From positions 1 through 64,000 of the forward strand of contig JADCFP010000002.1 of the NCBI GenBank assembly GCA_020249465.1: DNA of 64,000 nt, read 5' to 3'. The number at the start of each line of letters is the position of its first letter. Within the stretch, counting starts at the first letter, position 1. Under the pieces are notes generated by a model, which made no database searches, was not told the DNA's origin, and was given only the letters and a program-made list of their open reading frames with translations. The DNA comes from Roseomonas sp. Lineage in GTDB: Bacteria > Pseudomonadota > Alphaproteobacteria > Acetobacterales > Acetobacteraceae. A program made the translations under genes and the position numbers. Positions 17,478-26,517 of the stretch are shown one piece after another.

Positions 17478-18554
17478 ATGAACGCCAAGCAAGCCCCTTC
17501 CACCCGCGCGCCGATTCTTGGGCGCGTCCTATTCGGCGTCTTGATCCTGCTCGCTGCCTTGGTCGCCGGGCAAAGCCTGCTCTGGCGCTGGAGCACCGGG
17601 GCGCTCGCTGAGGGTTTCAGCGATTGGGTGATCAAGCATCGCGCCCAGGGCTGGACCATCAATCACGGCATCCCGGACCGCAGCGGCTGGCCCTTTGCCG
17701 CGCGGCTCACGATCCCGCGCCTTTCCATCGAAAGCCCCGGCGATGAGACGGCTGGCCAGGGCATGGGCTGGCAGGTGCAGGCGATCACGCTCGCCACCCC
17801 CTTGCCGTTGCCAGATGCGCTCAGGCTTGAAGCCACCGGCCCGCAGGCGTTGAGGCTTGGTGCCACGCGCATCCCCTTCACCTCGGAACGTTTCGCAGCG
17901 CTGCTGCCGCTGGAAGCCGGCCAGCCGCCGCGCCGGGCCAATGCGCTAATGCAAGGCATTGTGGCGCAAACTCCGGATGGGGTGCTCACCATCAACCGCC
18001 TGGGCGGCGATGCCAATTGGTCGCGCAATGCCGAACCCGCGCTGACGCTGCAATTCGCGGCCGAGGATGCTGCGCTGCCGCCTACCTGGCTTCGCGCACC
18101 GGCACTTGCGGGCTTTGGCCCCAAAATCGCGCGGCTTGAATTTGATGGCGCGCTTTATGGCAGCGTCTTGCCGCTGCCGAGCCTGCGAGAGCAATTGGAT
18201 GCCTGGCGCGCTTCAGATGGCAAGCTGGATGTGCGGCAATTGCGCCTGGCCTGGGGGGATTTGGATGCGGGGCTTAGGCTTTCCGCGCGGCTTGACCCGG
18301 CTTTGCAACCCGCCTTGGCGGGCACGCTTTCGGTAACCAACCCTAATGCTGCCATCGATTCACTCGCACGGTCCGGCCTGATCCAGCGGCGCGCGCTGGA
18401 TGGCACGAAATTCGCTGTGGGGATGTTGACGCGCAGGCCGCCCAATGGCGGCCCGCCTGTGGCAGAGATTCCAATCGGCCTGCAAAATGGTGTGGTGAGT
18501 GCGGCGCAAATTCCGCTGACGCGCCTGCCGCCGATTGTCTGGCCGCAGCATTAA
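17478..18554 (+). CDS. DUF2125 domain protein, membrane-anchored
   Basis: A 358-residue protein of a mainly alphaproteobacterial family with no assigned function. An N-terminal hydrophobic stretch (VLFGVLILLAALVAGQSLLW, residues about 18-37) looks like a signal anchor. It is followed by the family-like ALAEGFSDWVIKHRAQGWTI and SGWPFAARLTIP, then a beta-rich region resembling AsmA/TamB-type periplasmic folds. The open frame reaches 17178, but that part is antisense to chaC, so the ATG at 17478 is the start. It converges on recJ. A role at the envelope is only an inference from the anchor and fold. Confidence 0.8.
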   Translation: MNAKQAPSTRAPILGRVLFGVLILLAALVAGQSLLWRWSTGALAEGFSDWVIKHRAQGWTINHGIPDRSGWPFAARLTIPRLSIESPGDETAGQGMGWQVQAITLATPLPLPDALRLEATGPQALRLGATRIPFTSERFAALLPLEAGQPPRRANALMQGIVAQTPDGVLTINRLGGDANWSRNAEPALTLQFAAEDAALPPTWLRAPALAGFGPKIARLEFDGALYGSVLPLPSLREQLDAWRASDGKLDVRQLRLAWGDLDAGLRLSARLDPALQPALAGTLSVTNPNAAIDSLARSGLIQRRALDGTKFAVGMLTRRPPNGGPPVAEIPIGLQNGVVSAAQIPLTRLPPIVWPQH

Positions 18555-18564
18555 GCTTGGCTGG

Positions 18565-20346
18565 TTAGGCGCGCGCCGCATCCACAATCTGAAAGCCCAC
18601 GCTAACATCTCCATTCCAGCTCTCCGCCCGCAAATGCCCGCATAAATGCAAGGGCGTACGATCGGGTGAGAGCAATGCCTCAGCGAGAGGACCTTCCTTG
18701 GCGCGAAAGCAAATGGTCTTGAGCCGCCCACCACCTTCGCCTTCAACAAAGGCACGGATCGTGGCACCTTCCTTGCCGATCCGATCCGCGCGCAGCACGC
18801 GCGCGCGGGCGAGCGCAAAAATCGGTTCCTCATTCCCCGCACCGAAAGGGGCGAGGCGCCCGATCTCCTGCGCCAGTGCAGTTGTTGCCGCCGGCACGGT
18901 GATGGCGCCTTCCACCAGCAAATCCGCCGTACTCGGTAGTTTCGCGGCATGGGACAGGCGTTCTTCAAGGAAGGCATGAAAAGCTTCGCCCTTCCCTGCC
19001 TGATAGGAAAACCCCGCCGCCATCGGATGCCCGCCGCCAGTCTCCAGCAAACCCGCTTCCCGCGCAGCAATGATGGCAGCACCCAGGTCAACACCAGTAA
19101 CAGACCGGCCCGATCCCTTGGCGATGCCGCCCGCAATCCCCGCGACACAGGCAGGGCGATTGAATTTTTCCTTGACACGGCCGGCAACAATGCCAACCAC
19201 GCCGGGGTGCCAGCCTTCCGCCGCCACCAGCAGCACGGCATGGCCGGCCTTGACCTGCGCCTCTGCCATGGCCAGCGCCGTGCCCAGCATATCGCCTTCC
19301 ACTTCCTGCCGGCGCTTATTCACCTCATCCAATTTTTCCGCCATGGCGCGCGCTTCAATCGCATCTTCGGACAGCAAGAGCCGCAAGCCCAAATCCGCTT
19401 CCGCAATGCGGCCAGAGGCATTGATGCGCGGCCCCAACATGAAGCCGAGCGTATGCGCGCTTGGCATATCCTTCTGCCCCGCGACATCCAATAAAGCAGC
19501 CAGCCCAATCCGCCCGCGCTTGGCGAGCACCTTCAACCCCTGCGCCACCAGCGCGCGATTGAAACCCGTGAGCGGCATGACATCACACACCGTCGCGAGC
19601 GCCACGATATCCAGCAGCGCGAGAAGATCTGGTTCGCCTCGGCGGGTGAACCACCCCGCACGGCGCAGAACACGCAAGCTTGCCGTGGCCGCCAGGAACG
19701 CGACCGCCGCCGCACAAATATGCCGCAAACCCGATGGGCAATCCAACCGATTGGGATTGACCACGGCGAGCACCGCCGGCAAGGCGCCTTCGGCCTTATG
19801 GTGATCCAACACAACAACATCCGCGCGACCATCCGCAGCGGCCAAAGCGACGCCCGCCGCAATGCCGCAATCCACGCAAATGATCAGCGAAGCCCCGGCA
19901 TCACAAAGGGCGGCAATTGCCGGCGCATTCGGCCCATAGCCTTCCTTGATGCGATCCGGCACATAGGGTGTGACTTGGCAGCCAAGATCACGCAAAAACC
20001 GTGTCATCAACGCGCCAGCACAGGCGCCATCCACATCGTAATCACCAAAGACCGCGACATGTTCGCCGCTCCGCACCGCAACCGCGATGCGATCTGCTGC
20101 CGCTTCCATATCGGCAAGCCGTGCCGGGTCCGGCATTAGCGCGCGCAGCTTGGGTTCCAGAAAATCCGCCGCATCATCCAGGCCAATGCCGCGCGCGGCG
20201 AGCAAGCGCCCCAGCATCTCCGGCACTTCAAGCCGTTGTGCGATGCCAAGGCCGATGCGCGCATCGCCCGCACGCCATTGCCAGCTGCGGCCAGTGACGC
20301 TGCGCGTGACACCCAATACGGGACCTGTCAGCGCGCTATCATCCAT
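18565..20346 (-). CDS. recJ: single-stranded-DNA-specific exonuclease RecJ
   Basis: A 5'-3' single-strand exonuclease for recombination and mismatch repair. The 593-residue chain carries FGDYDVDGACAGAL at residues 100-113 (DHH-family motif I), VVLDHHKAEG with DHH at 181-183, and the DHHA1 motif GGGHPMAAGFS near residue 440. An OB-fold region ends the protein. Length is close to the family's 560-600. It lies 18 bases downstream of glpX on the same strand, a pairing that is common in alphaproteobacteria, so both are probably on one transcript. Confidence 0.96.
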   Translation of the reverse strand: MDDSALTGPVLGVTRSVTGRSWQWRAGDARIGLGIAQRLEVPEMLGRLLAARGIGLDDAADFLEPKLRALMPDPARLADMEAAADRIAVAVRSGEHVAVFGDYDVDGACAGALMTRFLRDLGCQVTPYVPDRIKEGYGPNAPAIAALCDAGASLIICVDCGIAAGVALAAADGRADVVVLDHHKAEGALPAVLAVVNPNRLDCPSGLRHICAAAVAFLAATASLRVLRRAGWFTRRGEPDLLALLDIVALATVCDVMPLTGFNRALVAQGLKVLAKRGRIGLAALLDVAGQKDMPSAHTLGFMLGPRINASGRIAEADLGLRLLLSEDAIEARAMAEKLDEVNKRRQEVEGDMLGTALAMAEAQVKAGHAVLLVAAEGWHPGVVGIVAGRVKEKFNRPACVAGIAGGIAKGSGRSVTGVDLGAAIIAAREAGLLETGGGHPMAAGFSYQAGKGEAFHAFLEERLSHAAKLPSTADLLVEGAITVPAATTALAQEIGRLAPFGAGNEEPIFALARARVLRADRIGKEGATIRAFVEGEGGGRLKTICFRAKEGPLAEALLSPDRTPLHLCGHLRAESWNGDVSVGFQIVDAARA

Positions 20347-20364
20347 GAAATAGGCGCGCCCTGA

Positions 20365-21375
20365 TCAAGCGATAAAGGCGCTGGGCTTGCGCGCGAAATT
20401 ATGGTGCCCTTCCACATAACGCACCGTGCCGGATTTGGACCGCATGACGATAGAATGCGTATAGGCCCCACCGGCAAAGCGCCGCACGCCGCGCAGCATG
20501 GCGCCGCTTGTCACCCCCGTAGCGGCGAACATCACATCGCCCTTGGCCATTTCCTCAACGCTGTATTTGCGGTTGGGATCGGTGATGCCCATGGCACGCG
20601 CGCGCGCGATCTGATCCTCATTCTCAAACATCAGCCGGCCTTGCATCTGCCCGCCAATGCACCGCAACGCCGCCGCAGCCAACACACCCTCGGGCGCGCC
20701 GCCCGAGCCCATGTAGATATCCACGCCCGCTTCGGGTTGGCTGACGGCGATAACGCCCGAAACATCGCCATCGCCGAGCAGCATGATGCGCGCACCGGCA
20801 GCGCGGCAGGCGCGGATCATTTCCTTATGCCGGTCACGGTCCAGCGTGCAGACCATCAAATCGCCAATGTCGCATTTCTTGGCGCGCGCCAATTCGCGCA
20901 AGTTTTCCTCCGGCTTCGCATCCAGATCCACAATGCCATCCGGCAACCCAGGCCCCACCGCGAGCTTATCCATGTAGATATCGGGCGCGTGCAAAAAGCC
21001 GCCCTTTTCCGCCAGCGCCACGGTCGCAATCGCATTCGGCCCGCCCTTGGCGGTGATGGAGGTGCCCTCCAGCGGGTCCACCGCGATATCCACTTCCGGC
21101 CCGCCGCCGGCCTTGGCGTAAAGCCCGACTTTCTCGCCGATATAAAGCATCGGCGCCTCATCCATCTCGCCTTCGCCGATCACCACCGTGCCGGTGATGG
21201 CGACCGTATCAAACGCCTTGCGCATGGCTTCCACCGCAGCGCCATCGGCGGCGTTCTTGTCACCCCGGCCAATCCAGCGGGAAGCGGCAAGCGCCGCGGC
21301 TTCCGTCACGCGCACCAATTCAAGCGCCAGGTTGCGATCAACCACCAGGCCGGGCGAGGGGGCGGGTTTGGACAT
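20365..21375 (-). CDS. glpX: class II fructose-1,6-bisphosphatase
   Basis: Hydrolyses fructose 1,6-bisphosphate to fructose 6-phosphate in gluconeogenesis; many class II enzymes also use sedoheptulose bisphosphate. The 336-residue product shows GRGDKNAADGAAVEAMR (residues 37-53), the metal site VIGEGEMDEAPML (65-77), DPLEGTS (100-106) and the later GSGGAPEGVLAAAAL. These motifs separate it from class I enzymes. The ATG at 21375 gives the usual N-terminus with DRNLALELVRVTEAAALAA. It is the first gene of the glpX-recJ pair. Nothing in the spacer to the upstream hydrolase shows a clear promoter. Confidence 0.97.
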   Translation of the reverse strand: MSKPAPSPGLVVDRNLALELVRVTEAAALAASRWIGRGDKNAADGAAVEAMRKAFDTVAITGTVVIGEGEMDEAPMLYIGEKVGLYAKAGGGPEVDIAVDPLEGTSITAKGGPNAIATVALAEKGGFLHAPDIYMDKLAVGPGLPDGIVDLDAKPEENLRELARAKKCDIGDLMVCTLDRDRHKEMIRACRAAGARIMLLGDGDVSGVIAVSQPEAGVDIYMGSGGAPEGVLAAAALRCIGGQMQGRLMFENEDQIARARAMGITDPNRKYSVEEMAKGDVMFAATGVTSGAMLRGVRRFAGGAYTHSIVMRSKSGTVRYVEGHHNFARKPSAFIA

Positions 21376-21435
21376 GGGCGGGGGTCTCCGATTCGTTCAG
21401 ACGGGATTTAGCATGGTGTGGGGCAAAACGCGGCG

Positions 21436-22479
21436 TCAGGTTGCGGCTTCCACCAGGAAGCCCTGCACCGCCTGGAATAGCGCGCCGCGATTGCGTTCCA
21501 TCAGAATGGTATGCGTGCCATCGCCGAGCACCACCAGGCGCTTGCCGGGGCTATTGGTCAGCAGCGGGAAAATCGCGAGTGCCATGCTCGGCGGCGTATC
21601 GCGGTCCCATTCGGCCACCACCAGCAGGGTGGGTGCCGTGACCTTGGCCGGGTCCCAGAAGGGCCGGCCGGCTTGCGCATATTCCCGGCTATCCAGCAGC
21701 ACACCATTCGGCGCGCGCAGTGTCTGCGGATTGCGCCGCATGCCCTCCGGATCGGTCGCCCAGGTCAGGCCGGCCCAATGTTCAAACCAGCCGGGCGGAA
21801 TCAGGCCAGCGCGCTTGGCCTCCGGCACGCCTGTCATCCAGCGTTCGCGCGCCTGCGCCTGCGTTACGGTGCGATAGGCACCAAGCGTGGCAGCGGCAGG
21901 GCCGGCAGCGAGGCTCGGCCCATCACGCAGCCAAGGCGGCGCAAATAGCACCAGGCGTTCCACCAAAGCGGGATTATCAGCGGCAAAACGGCCCATCAGC
22001 GTGCTGCCCCAGGACCAGCCGATATGCACCAGCTTCGCGACATTCCGCCTTTCGCGAATGAAGGCGGCTGCGGTGGCAATATCCTTCACCGCTGTCTCAC
22101 CGCGCACGATGGGCGAATTGGCCTCTGGCGGTTGGCTCATTTCCGCAGGGCGCGTGCTGCGGCCATAGCCGCGAATATCCAGGCACCAAACGTCAAAGCC
22201 TTGGCCGGCGATGTAATCCATCCAGGACAGGCCACCCAAGGGCAGGTCAAAGGCCGTATGCGCCGGATAGGTCGCGCCATGGACAAAGATCACCGTCCGC
22301 GCCGGGGAGAAACTGGTCAGGTTTTCCGGGCGTTTGTTGCGGAGAAACAGCTCAATCCCCGCATCGCCGGCGGGGATCATGAATTCCTCGGTCACCAGCG
22401 CCGCCTGGGCCTGGGCGGTGCTGGCGGCGGCGAGCAATGGCGCAGCCAAGGGCGCGGCCAGCATGGTGCGTCTATTCAT
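21436..22479 (-). CDS. exported alpha/beta hydrolase
   Basis: A 347-residue alpha/beta-hydrolase-fold protein with an export signal. It starts MNRRTMLAAPLAAPLLAAA and ends in AQAQA; the twin Arg suggests Tat export, though the S/TRRxFLK consensus is imperfect. The oxyanion-hole region is VIFVHGATYP, the nucleophile elbow is GWSWGS near residue 175, and a late DGTHTILMER holds the catalytic His. The substrate (ester, lactone or amide) cannot be named. It lies between glpX and a 2-hydroxyacid dehydrogenase, both on the same strand, with gaps of about 60 bases, so it may be an independent unit. Confidence 0.85.
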   Translation of the reverse strand: MNRRTMLAAPLAAPLLAAASTAQAQAALVTEEFMIPAGDAGIELFLRNKRPENLTSFSPARTVIFVHGATYPAHTAFDLPLGGLSWMDYIAGQGFDVWCLDIRGYGRSTRPAEMSQPPEANSPIVRGETAVKDIATAAAFIRERRNVAKLVHIGWSWGSTLMGRFAADNPALVERLVLFAPPWLRDGPSLAAGPAAATLGAYRTVTQAQARERWMTGVPEAKRAGLIPPGWFEHWAGLTWATDPEGMRRNPQTLRAPNGVLLDSREYAQAGRPFWDPAKVTAPTLLVVAEWDRDTPPSMALAIFPLLTNSPGKRLVVLGDGTHTILMERNRGALFQAVQGFLVEAAT

Positions 22480-22543
22480 CGGAAACCCCCTGTCCTTTGC
22501 CGCAACATATAGCCCCGACCCGCCAGGAAATCAGCCCGCCCGA

Positions 22544-23554
22544 TCAATCCGAATCAGGCGGGATGACATTGGTATTCAAGCCTTCCACCAGCACATCGCG
22601 CATGGTCTCGGCACTTTTCAGGCGAATATCATCCCAGGCTTGCGGCGTATGAAAGGCGATATGCGGCGTGATGATCAGCCGGCCCGTGAGCCATTCTTCC
22701 TTGTCGCGATAGGCTTGCAGGAGCGATGGCACGGGTTCGACCGGCGGTTCCACCGGGATGACATCAAGGCCCGCCGCCGCGACATGGCCATCGCGCAACA
22801 CCCGTTCCAAAGCATCAATATCCAGAATGGGGCCGCGCGCGGTATTCACCACCACGGCATCCTTTGGCAGCAGGCGCAATTCACGCTCCCCGATCAGGCC
22901 GCGCGTTTTGCGCGTGAGGGGACAATGGATGGAAAGCACATCCGCCTGGGACAGCATCTCATCCATGGTGCGGCAGCGTGTGACGCCAATGGCGCGGTCC
23001 GATCCATTGGGCAAAGACGGGTCATAAAACACCACGCGATAACCCAGCGCCTTGGCGCGCAAGGCCGCCGCCGTACCAATGCGCCCAAGGCCAAGAATCC
23101 CGAAGGTTTGCACTTCCTGCCGGCGCACGGCGGGGTGCGGCATCACCGCCCATTTCGCAGGCATCGGGCCACGCTGCGTGTCGTGATAAAGGGTCAAGCC
23201 GCGCCGCAAGCCAAGCGCCAGCAGCACCGCGAATTCCGCCACTTCCTGCGTGCCATAATCCGGCACATTGCAGACCTTGATGCCCCGCGCCGCGCAGGCT
23301 GCGCGATCCACCCTATCATACCCCACCCCCATGCGGATCACGACCTTGAGCTTCGGGAAACGCGCAATCTGATCCGCCGGCACCGCCATCCTCAGCGTCA
23401 TCAAGCCTTCCGCCTGTTGGCAGAGATCATCCGGCAATTCCGCGAGGGATGCCTTGCACGCCCCCTGCAGGATGCGCACGCCTGGTCCCATGATGCGCTG
23501 TTCCAAATCCGTCTCAGGATAGAGCCCTTCCGGTTCAAGCACGGTCAATGTCAT
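22544..23554 (-). CDS. D-isomer-specific 2-hydroxyacid dehydrogenase (CtBP-like type)
   Basis: An NAD(P)-dependent 2-hydroxyacid dehydrogenase of 336 residues. The substrate domain has VVIRMGVGYDRVD and NVPDYGTQEVAEFAV (residues 97-110). The Rossmann domain has FGILGLGRIG at 151-160. The catalytic Arg, Glu and His lie in NTARGPILD, DVIPVEPP and TPHIAFHT. The NVPDYGTQEVA segment resembles the C-terminal-binding-protein/phosphoglycerate-dehydrogenase-like branch rather than SerA; the substrate is open. The frame is open to 23761, but the ATG at 23554 has AGGGAA upstream and starts the fold. It is divergent from the SDR gene, 108 bases away. Confidence 0.92.
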   Translation of the reverse strand: MTLTVLEPEGLYPETDLEQRIMGPGVRILQGACKASLAELPDDLCQQAEGLMTLRMAVPADQIARFPKLKVVIRMGVGYDRVDRAACAARGIKVCNVPDYGTQEVAEFAVLLALGLRRGLTLYHDTQRGPMPAKWAVMPHPAVRRQEVQTFGILGLGRIGTAAALRAKALGYRVVFYDPSLPNGSDRAIGVTRCRTMDEMLSQADVLSIHCPLTRKTRGLIGERELRLLPKDAVVVNTARGPILDIDALERVLRDGHVAAAGLDVIPVEPPVEPVPSLLQAYRDKEEWLTGRLIITPHIAFHTPQAWDDIRLKSAETMRDVLVEGLNTNVIPPDSD

Positions 23555-23662
23555 CTGGCATTCCCTTGGATGAGTGATTGCGGGGCAGGATGGGGCGGGC
23601 GGGCGGGGCTGGCAATGCCAGCGCGCTGGCTTATCCTTGGGTCTCAGGCAGGGAGCGGGAAC

Positions 23663-24412
23663 ATGGCGGCAAGACGCATTCTGATTACCGGGGCAGCCAG
23701 CGGCATTGGCGCTGCCACTGCCCGCACTTTCGCCGCGCCAGGCGTCGCACTGATGCTGCACACCAGGGCCAATCGCGAAGCCCTGGCACGTGTGGCCGCC
23801 GCCGCGCGGGAGAAGGGCGCAGAGGTCACCGAAGCCTTCGCCGATTTCACCGAAGCCGAGGCCCCCGCGCGGCTGGTGGCGGAAAGTGTCGCTGCACTCG
23901 GCGGGCTGGATGTGCTGGTGGCCAATGCCGGCTTTGCCGACCGCACGCCCATCGCGACCCTAACCGATGCAGGCTTTGCCAAAAGCCATGAGGCGATTAC
24001 CTTCAGCCTGCTGCGCCTCGCCCGTTCCGCCGCGCCGCATCTGACCGCCGGAGACAACCCTCGCCTGATTGCGGTTTCTTCCTTTGTCGCGCACCTGTTT
24101 CGCAATGATGTCACGACCTTCCCGGCCTCGGCCGCCGCCAAGGCCGCGGTTGAGGCACTGGTCCGCGCCCTTGCCATTGAATGGGCGCCGAAGGTCACGG
24201 TGAATGCGGTGGTGCCTGGCTATACGCGCAAAGACCCCGGCGCCCATGCCGCGCTATCGGCTGCGCAATGGGAGGAAATCATTGCGCGCATTCCACTGAA
24301 GCGCCTCGGCACGCCAGATGACGTGGCAGCGACCATCGCCTTTCTTGCCTCAGCGGGCGCGGGCTACATCACCGGGCAATCCATCCATGTCAGCGGCGGG
24401 GTGGTGATGTGA
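23663..24412 (+). CDS. SDR-family protein with Ser in place of the catalytic Tyr
   Basis: A 249-residue short-chain dehydrogenase/reductase fold. The cofactor motif ILITGAASGIGAATA and LVANAGF are intact, and the catalytic-Ser region is IAVSSFVAH. Where the family has Tyr-x-x-x-Lys, this protein has Ser156-Ala-Ala-Ala-Lys160 (FPASAAAKAAV). The usual proton donor is therefore missing, so normal SDR chemistry is doubtful. The C-terminal PGYTRKDPG and ITGQSIHVSGG are normal. The ATG at 23663 follows GGGAGCGGGA; the long upstream open frame is antisense to other genes. Its stop overlaps the WD40-cytochrome gene by one base (TGATG), which implies a joint role. Confidence 0.88.
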   Translation: MAARRILITGAASGIGAATARTFAAPGVALMLHTRANREALARVAAAAREKGAEVTEAFADFTEAEAPARLVAESVAALGGLDVLVANAGFADRTPIATLTDAGFAKSHEAITFSLLRLARSAAPHLTAGDNPRLIAVSSFVAHLFRNDVTTFPASAAAKAAVEALVRALAIEWAPKVTVNAVVPGYTRKDPGAHAALSAAQWEEIIARIPLKRLGTPDDVAATIAFLASAGAGYITGQSIHVSGGVVM

Positions 24413-25671
24413 TGCGGCGCTTTGTGCTTGCCCTGTGGTTGCTGCTTTCCGCGCCCGCGCTGGCGCAAGATCTGTCGGGGCATGGCGGCCCCGTGCGCGC
24501 GGTTTTGCCACTGCCCGATGGACAGCACATCGTCTCCGCCGGCTTCGATCACGCCGTCATTCTTTGGGACACAAGCGCGGGCCAAGCACGCGCCGTTGCG
24601 CGCTGGCATCGCGGCAGCGTCAATGCGCTGGCCCTTTTGCCGGATGGGCGGATCGCCAGCGCCGGCGAAGGCGGGCGCATCGCGCTTTGGGCGCCAGGGC
24701 TTGGTGCGGCGCCCGCGCAAATGCTGGAAGGGCATAGCGGGCAAATCGCGGGGCTTGCTGCACGAGACGGGTTTTTGGCCTCAGCCGCCTGGGATGGCAC
24801 AGTACGCCTTTGGAATCTTGCTGATGGCAGTACGCAAATCCTGGAAGGGCATCGCGGGCAGGTTAATGCCGTTGCCTTCCGCCCCGATGGCGCGCTGATC
24901 AGCGCGGGCTTCGACGGCACCATCCGCCTTTGGGCCACCGATGGCAGCAACCGGATCATCGCCGAAGTTGGCCTGCCGCTGAATGCCCTTGTCGCGCTGC
25001 CTGATGGCGGCCTCGCCGCCGGTGGTGTGGATGGTGTGCTGCGCCTGATCGCGCCCAATGGCGCCATGCGCGAAGTGGAAGCGGGCGCGCGGCCCATCGT
25101 GGCACTCAGCCTTGATACCACGGGCGCACGGCTGGCGGTTGCGTCCCTCGGCGGCAATGTGACGATCTGGGGGCTAGAGACAGCACGCCTGATGCACACG
25201 CTGGAAGGCCCGGGCCTGCCGGTTTGGTCCGTGGCCTTCGCCCCCGATGGGCGCCTGCTATGGACAGGCGGCGCGGATCGGCAAGTACGCCGCTGGAATG
25301 CGCTGAGCGGCCGCGCCATCGGCCCCATCGCTGCCCCTGCCTCCACCGACCTGCCAGCGGGGCTGGATACGCATGGCGCGCAAGTGTTTCGCGCCTGCAG
25401 CGCCTGCCATGCGCTGACCGCCGATGCGGGCCCCATGGCCGGGCCGCACCTACATGGCATTTTTGGCCGCCGCATGGGGACGCTGCCTGGCTATGCCTAT
25501 TCGGAACGCCTCGCACGCGGTGATATCATTTGGGACGCGACCACCATAGGCGATCTCTTCACGCGCGGCCCCGATGTGGTGACACCAGGAACAAAAATGC
25601 CGGTGCAGCGCGTGGATAATGCAGAGGATTTAGCCGCGCTGCTGCGGTTTTTGGAAAAGGCGACGCGGTAG
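24412..25671 (+). CDS. exported WD40 beta-propeller fused to cytochrome c
   Basis: A 419-residue periplasmic fusion. Residues 1-18 are a signal peptide (FVLALWLLLSAPALAQ). Seven WD40 blades follow to about residue 305; clear units are LSGHGGPVRAV, LEGHSGQIAGL, LEGHRGQVNAV and LEGPGLPVWSV, each ending in LW, IW or RW. This is enough for a closed seven-bladed propeller. A class I cytochrome c domain ends the protein: heme site CSACH at residues 329-333, GPHLHGIFGRRMG, and axial Met396 in GTKMPV. The gene overlaps the upstream SDR by one base. The electron donor and acceptor are unknown. An in-frame GTG one codon upstream is a possible alternative start. Confidence 0.92.
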   Translation: MRRFVLALWLLLSAPALAQDLSGHGGPVRAVLPLPDGQHIVSAGFDHAVILWDTSAGQARAVARWHRGSVNALALLPDGRIASAGEGGRIALWAPGLGAAPAQMLEGHSGQIAGLAARDGFLASAAWDGTVRLWNLADGSTQILEGHRGQVNAVAFRPDGALISAGFDGTIRLWATDGSNRIIAEVGLPLNALVALPDGGLAAGGVDGVLRLIAPNGAMREVEAGARPIVALSLDTTGARLAVASLGGNVTIWGLETARLMHTLEGPGLPVWSVAFAPDGRLLWTGGADRQVRRWNALSGRAIGPIAAPASTDLPAGLDTHGAQVFRACSACHALTADAGPMAGPHLHGIFGRRMGTLPGYAYSERLARGDIIWDATTIGDLFTRGPDVVTPGTKMPVQRVDNAEDLAALLRFLEKATR

Positions 25672-25706
25672 AGCCACACCAGAAATACCGAGGACCCCGC
25701 CAAACC

Positions 25707-26507
25707 TTACGACGCAAGAAACCGCAACACAGCCGCGTTGAAATCAGCAGGATTATCGGCCTGCACACTATGCGCGGCGCGCGCAATCGTCACACGCTTT
25801 GCATTGGGCATCACGCCTTCCAGCGCATCAAGAATGCGCCCGAATTGGGGTTGGGATTGATCACCACCCACCAATAGAGTGCGCGTCTTGATCCCCGCTG
25901 CCTCAGCCCGCGCATAGGGCTTGCGCTGTTCCTTGATCTGCCCGAGCAAGGTTGTTGCATTGTCGCGATTGACGGTCTTGCGGGCCTCAGAACGCTTGGC
26001 CCAGGCGCCCGGCCCGCCGGTATGTTCGGCAACAACCGTCAGGCCTTCTTCCATTTTGCCTTCCGCAATCAGGGCCGCGCCGCGCGCAAAGGCCGATGCC
26101 TGATTGCCCTCCGGCGGCGCGCCACCAAGGCTTTCATCCAACTCACCGCCTGGTTCCAACAACACCACCGATTCCAATAATTCCGGATGATGCTGCGCCA
26201 CACGAAAGGCGATATGCCCGCCGCGTGAATGGCCAATCAAATGCACGCGGCCCTTGCCAAGCCCGCGAATGAAGCCCGCCACATCCGCCGTATGGCGCGC
26301 AATGGTGAAATCCCCATCTTCGCGCCACTTGTCGGGCCAGCAATGCCGGAGGCTGATGGCGATAGCGTGATACTGTGCGCCAAAGGCTTCCATCTGCCCC
26401 GAAAAGGAACGCTGATCCCCAAGGGTGCCATGCACCATCACCACCGGTGTGCCGCTGCCCGCCTCGGCATAGGCAATCGGATAACCATCAACGCTCAATG
26501 TCGGCAT
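25707..26507 (-). CDS. alpha/beta hydrolase
   Basis: A 266-residue cytoplasmic alpha/beta hydrolase. The HGT oxyanion segment is VVMVHGTLGDQRSF, the nucleophile elbow is LIGHSRGGHIAF (Ser near residue 98), the acid probably lies in LLVGGDQSQPQ, and the catalytic His is in RAAHSVQADNP. This looks like the MhpC/epoxide-hydrolase-like branch; no substrate can be assigned. The ATG at 26507 is preceded by GGGAG; an in-frame GTG one codon upstream is possible. It lies 10 bases behind pdxJ on the same strand, so it is likely the last gene of the pdx operon, which does not prove a link to vitamin B6. Confidence 0.88.
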   Translation of the reverse strand: MPTLSVDGYPIAYAEAGSGTPVVMVHGTLGDQRSFSGQMEAFGAQYHAIAISLRHCWPDKWREDGDFTIARHTADVAGFIRGLGKGRVHLIGHSRGGHIAFRVAQHHPELLESVVLLEPGGELDESLGGAPPEGNQASAFARGAALIAEGKMEEGLTVVAEHTGGPGAWAKRSEARKTVNRDNATTLLGQIKEQRKPYARAEAAGIKTRTLLVGGDQSQPQFGRILDALEGVMPNAKRVTIARAAHSVQADNPADFNAAVLRFLAS

Positions 26508-26517
26508 CACACTCTCC

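Noticed and set aside
22334-23662. Long N-terminal extension of the SDR gene
   Set aside because: The extension is antisense to the hydrolase and the hydroxyacid dehydrogenase. The SDR fold starts exactly at 23663 with a ribosome site.
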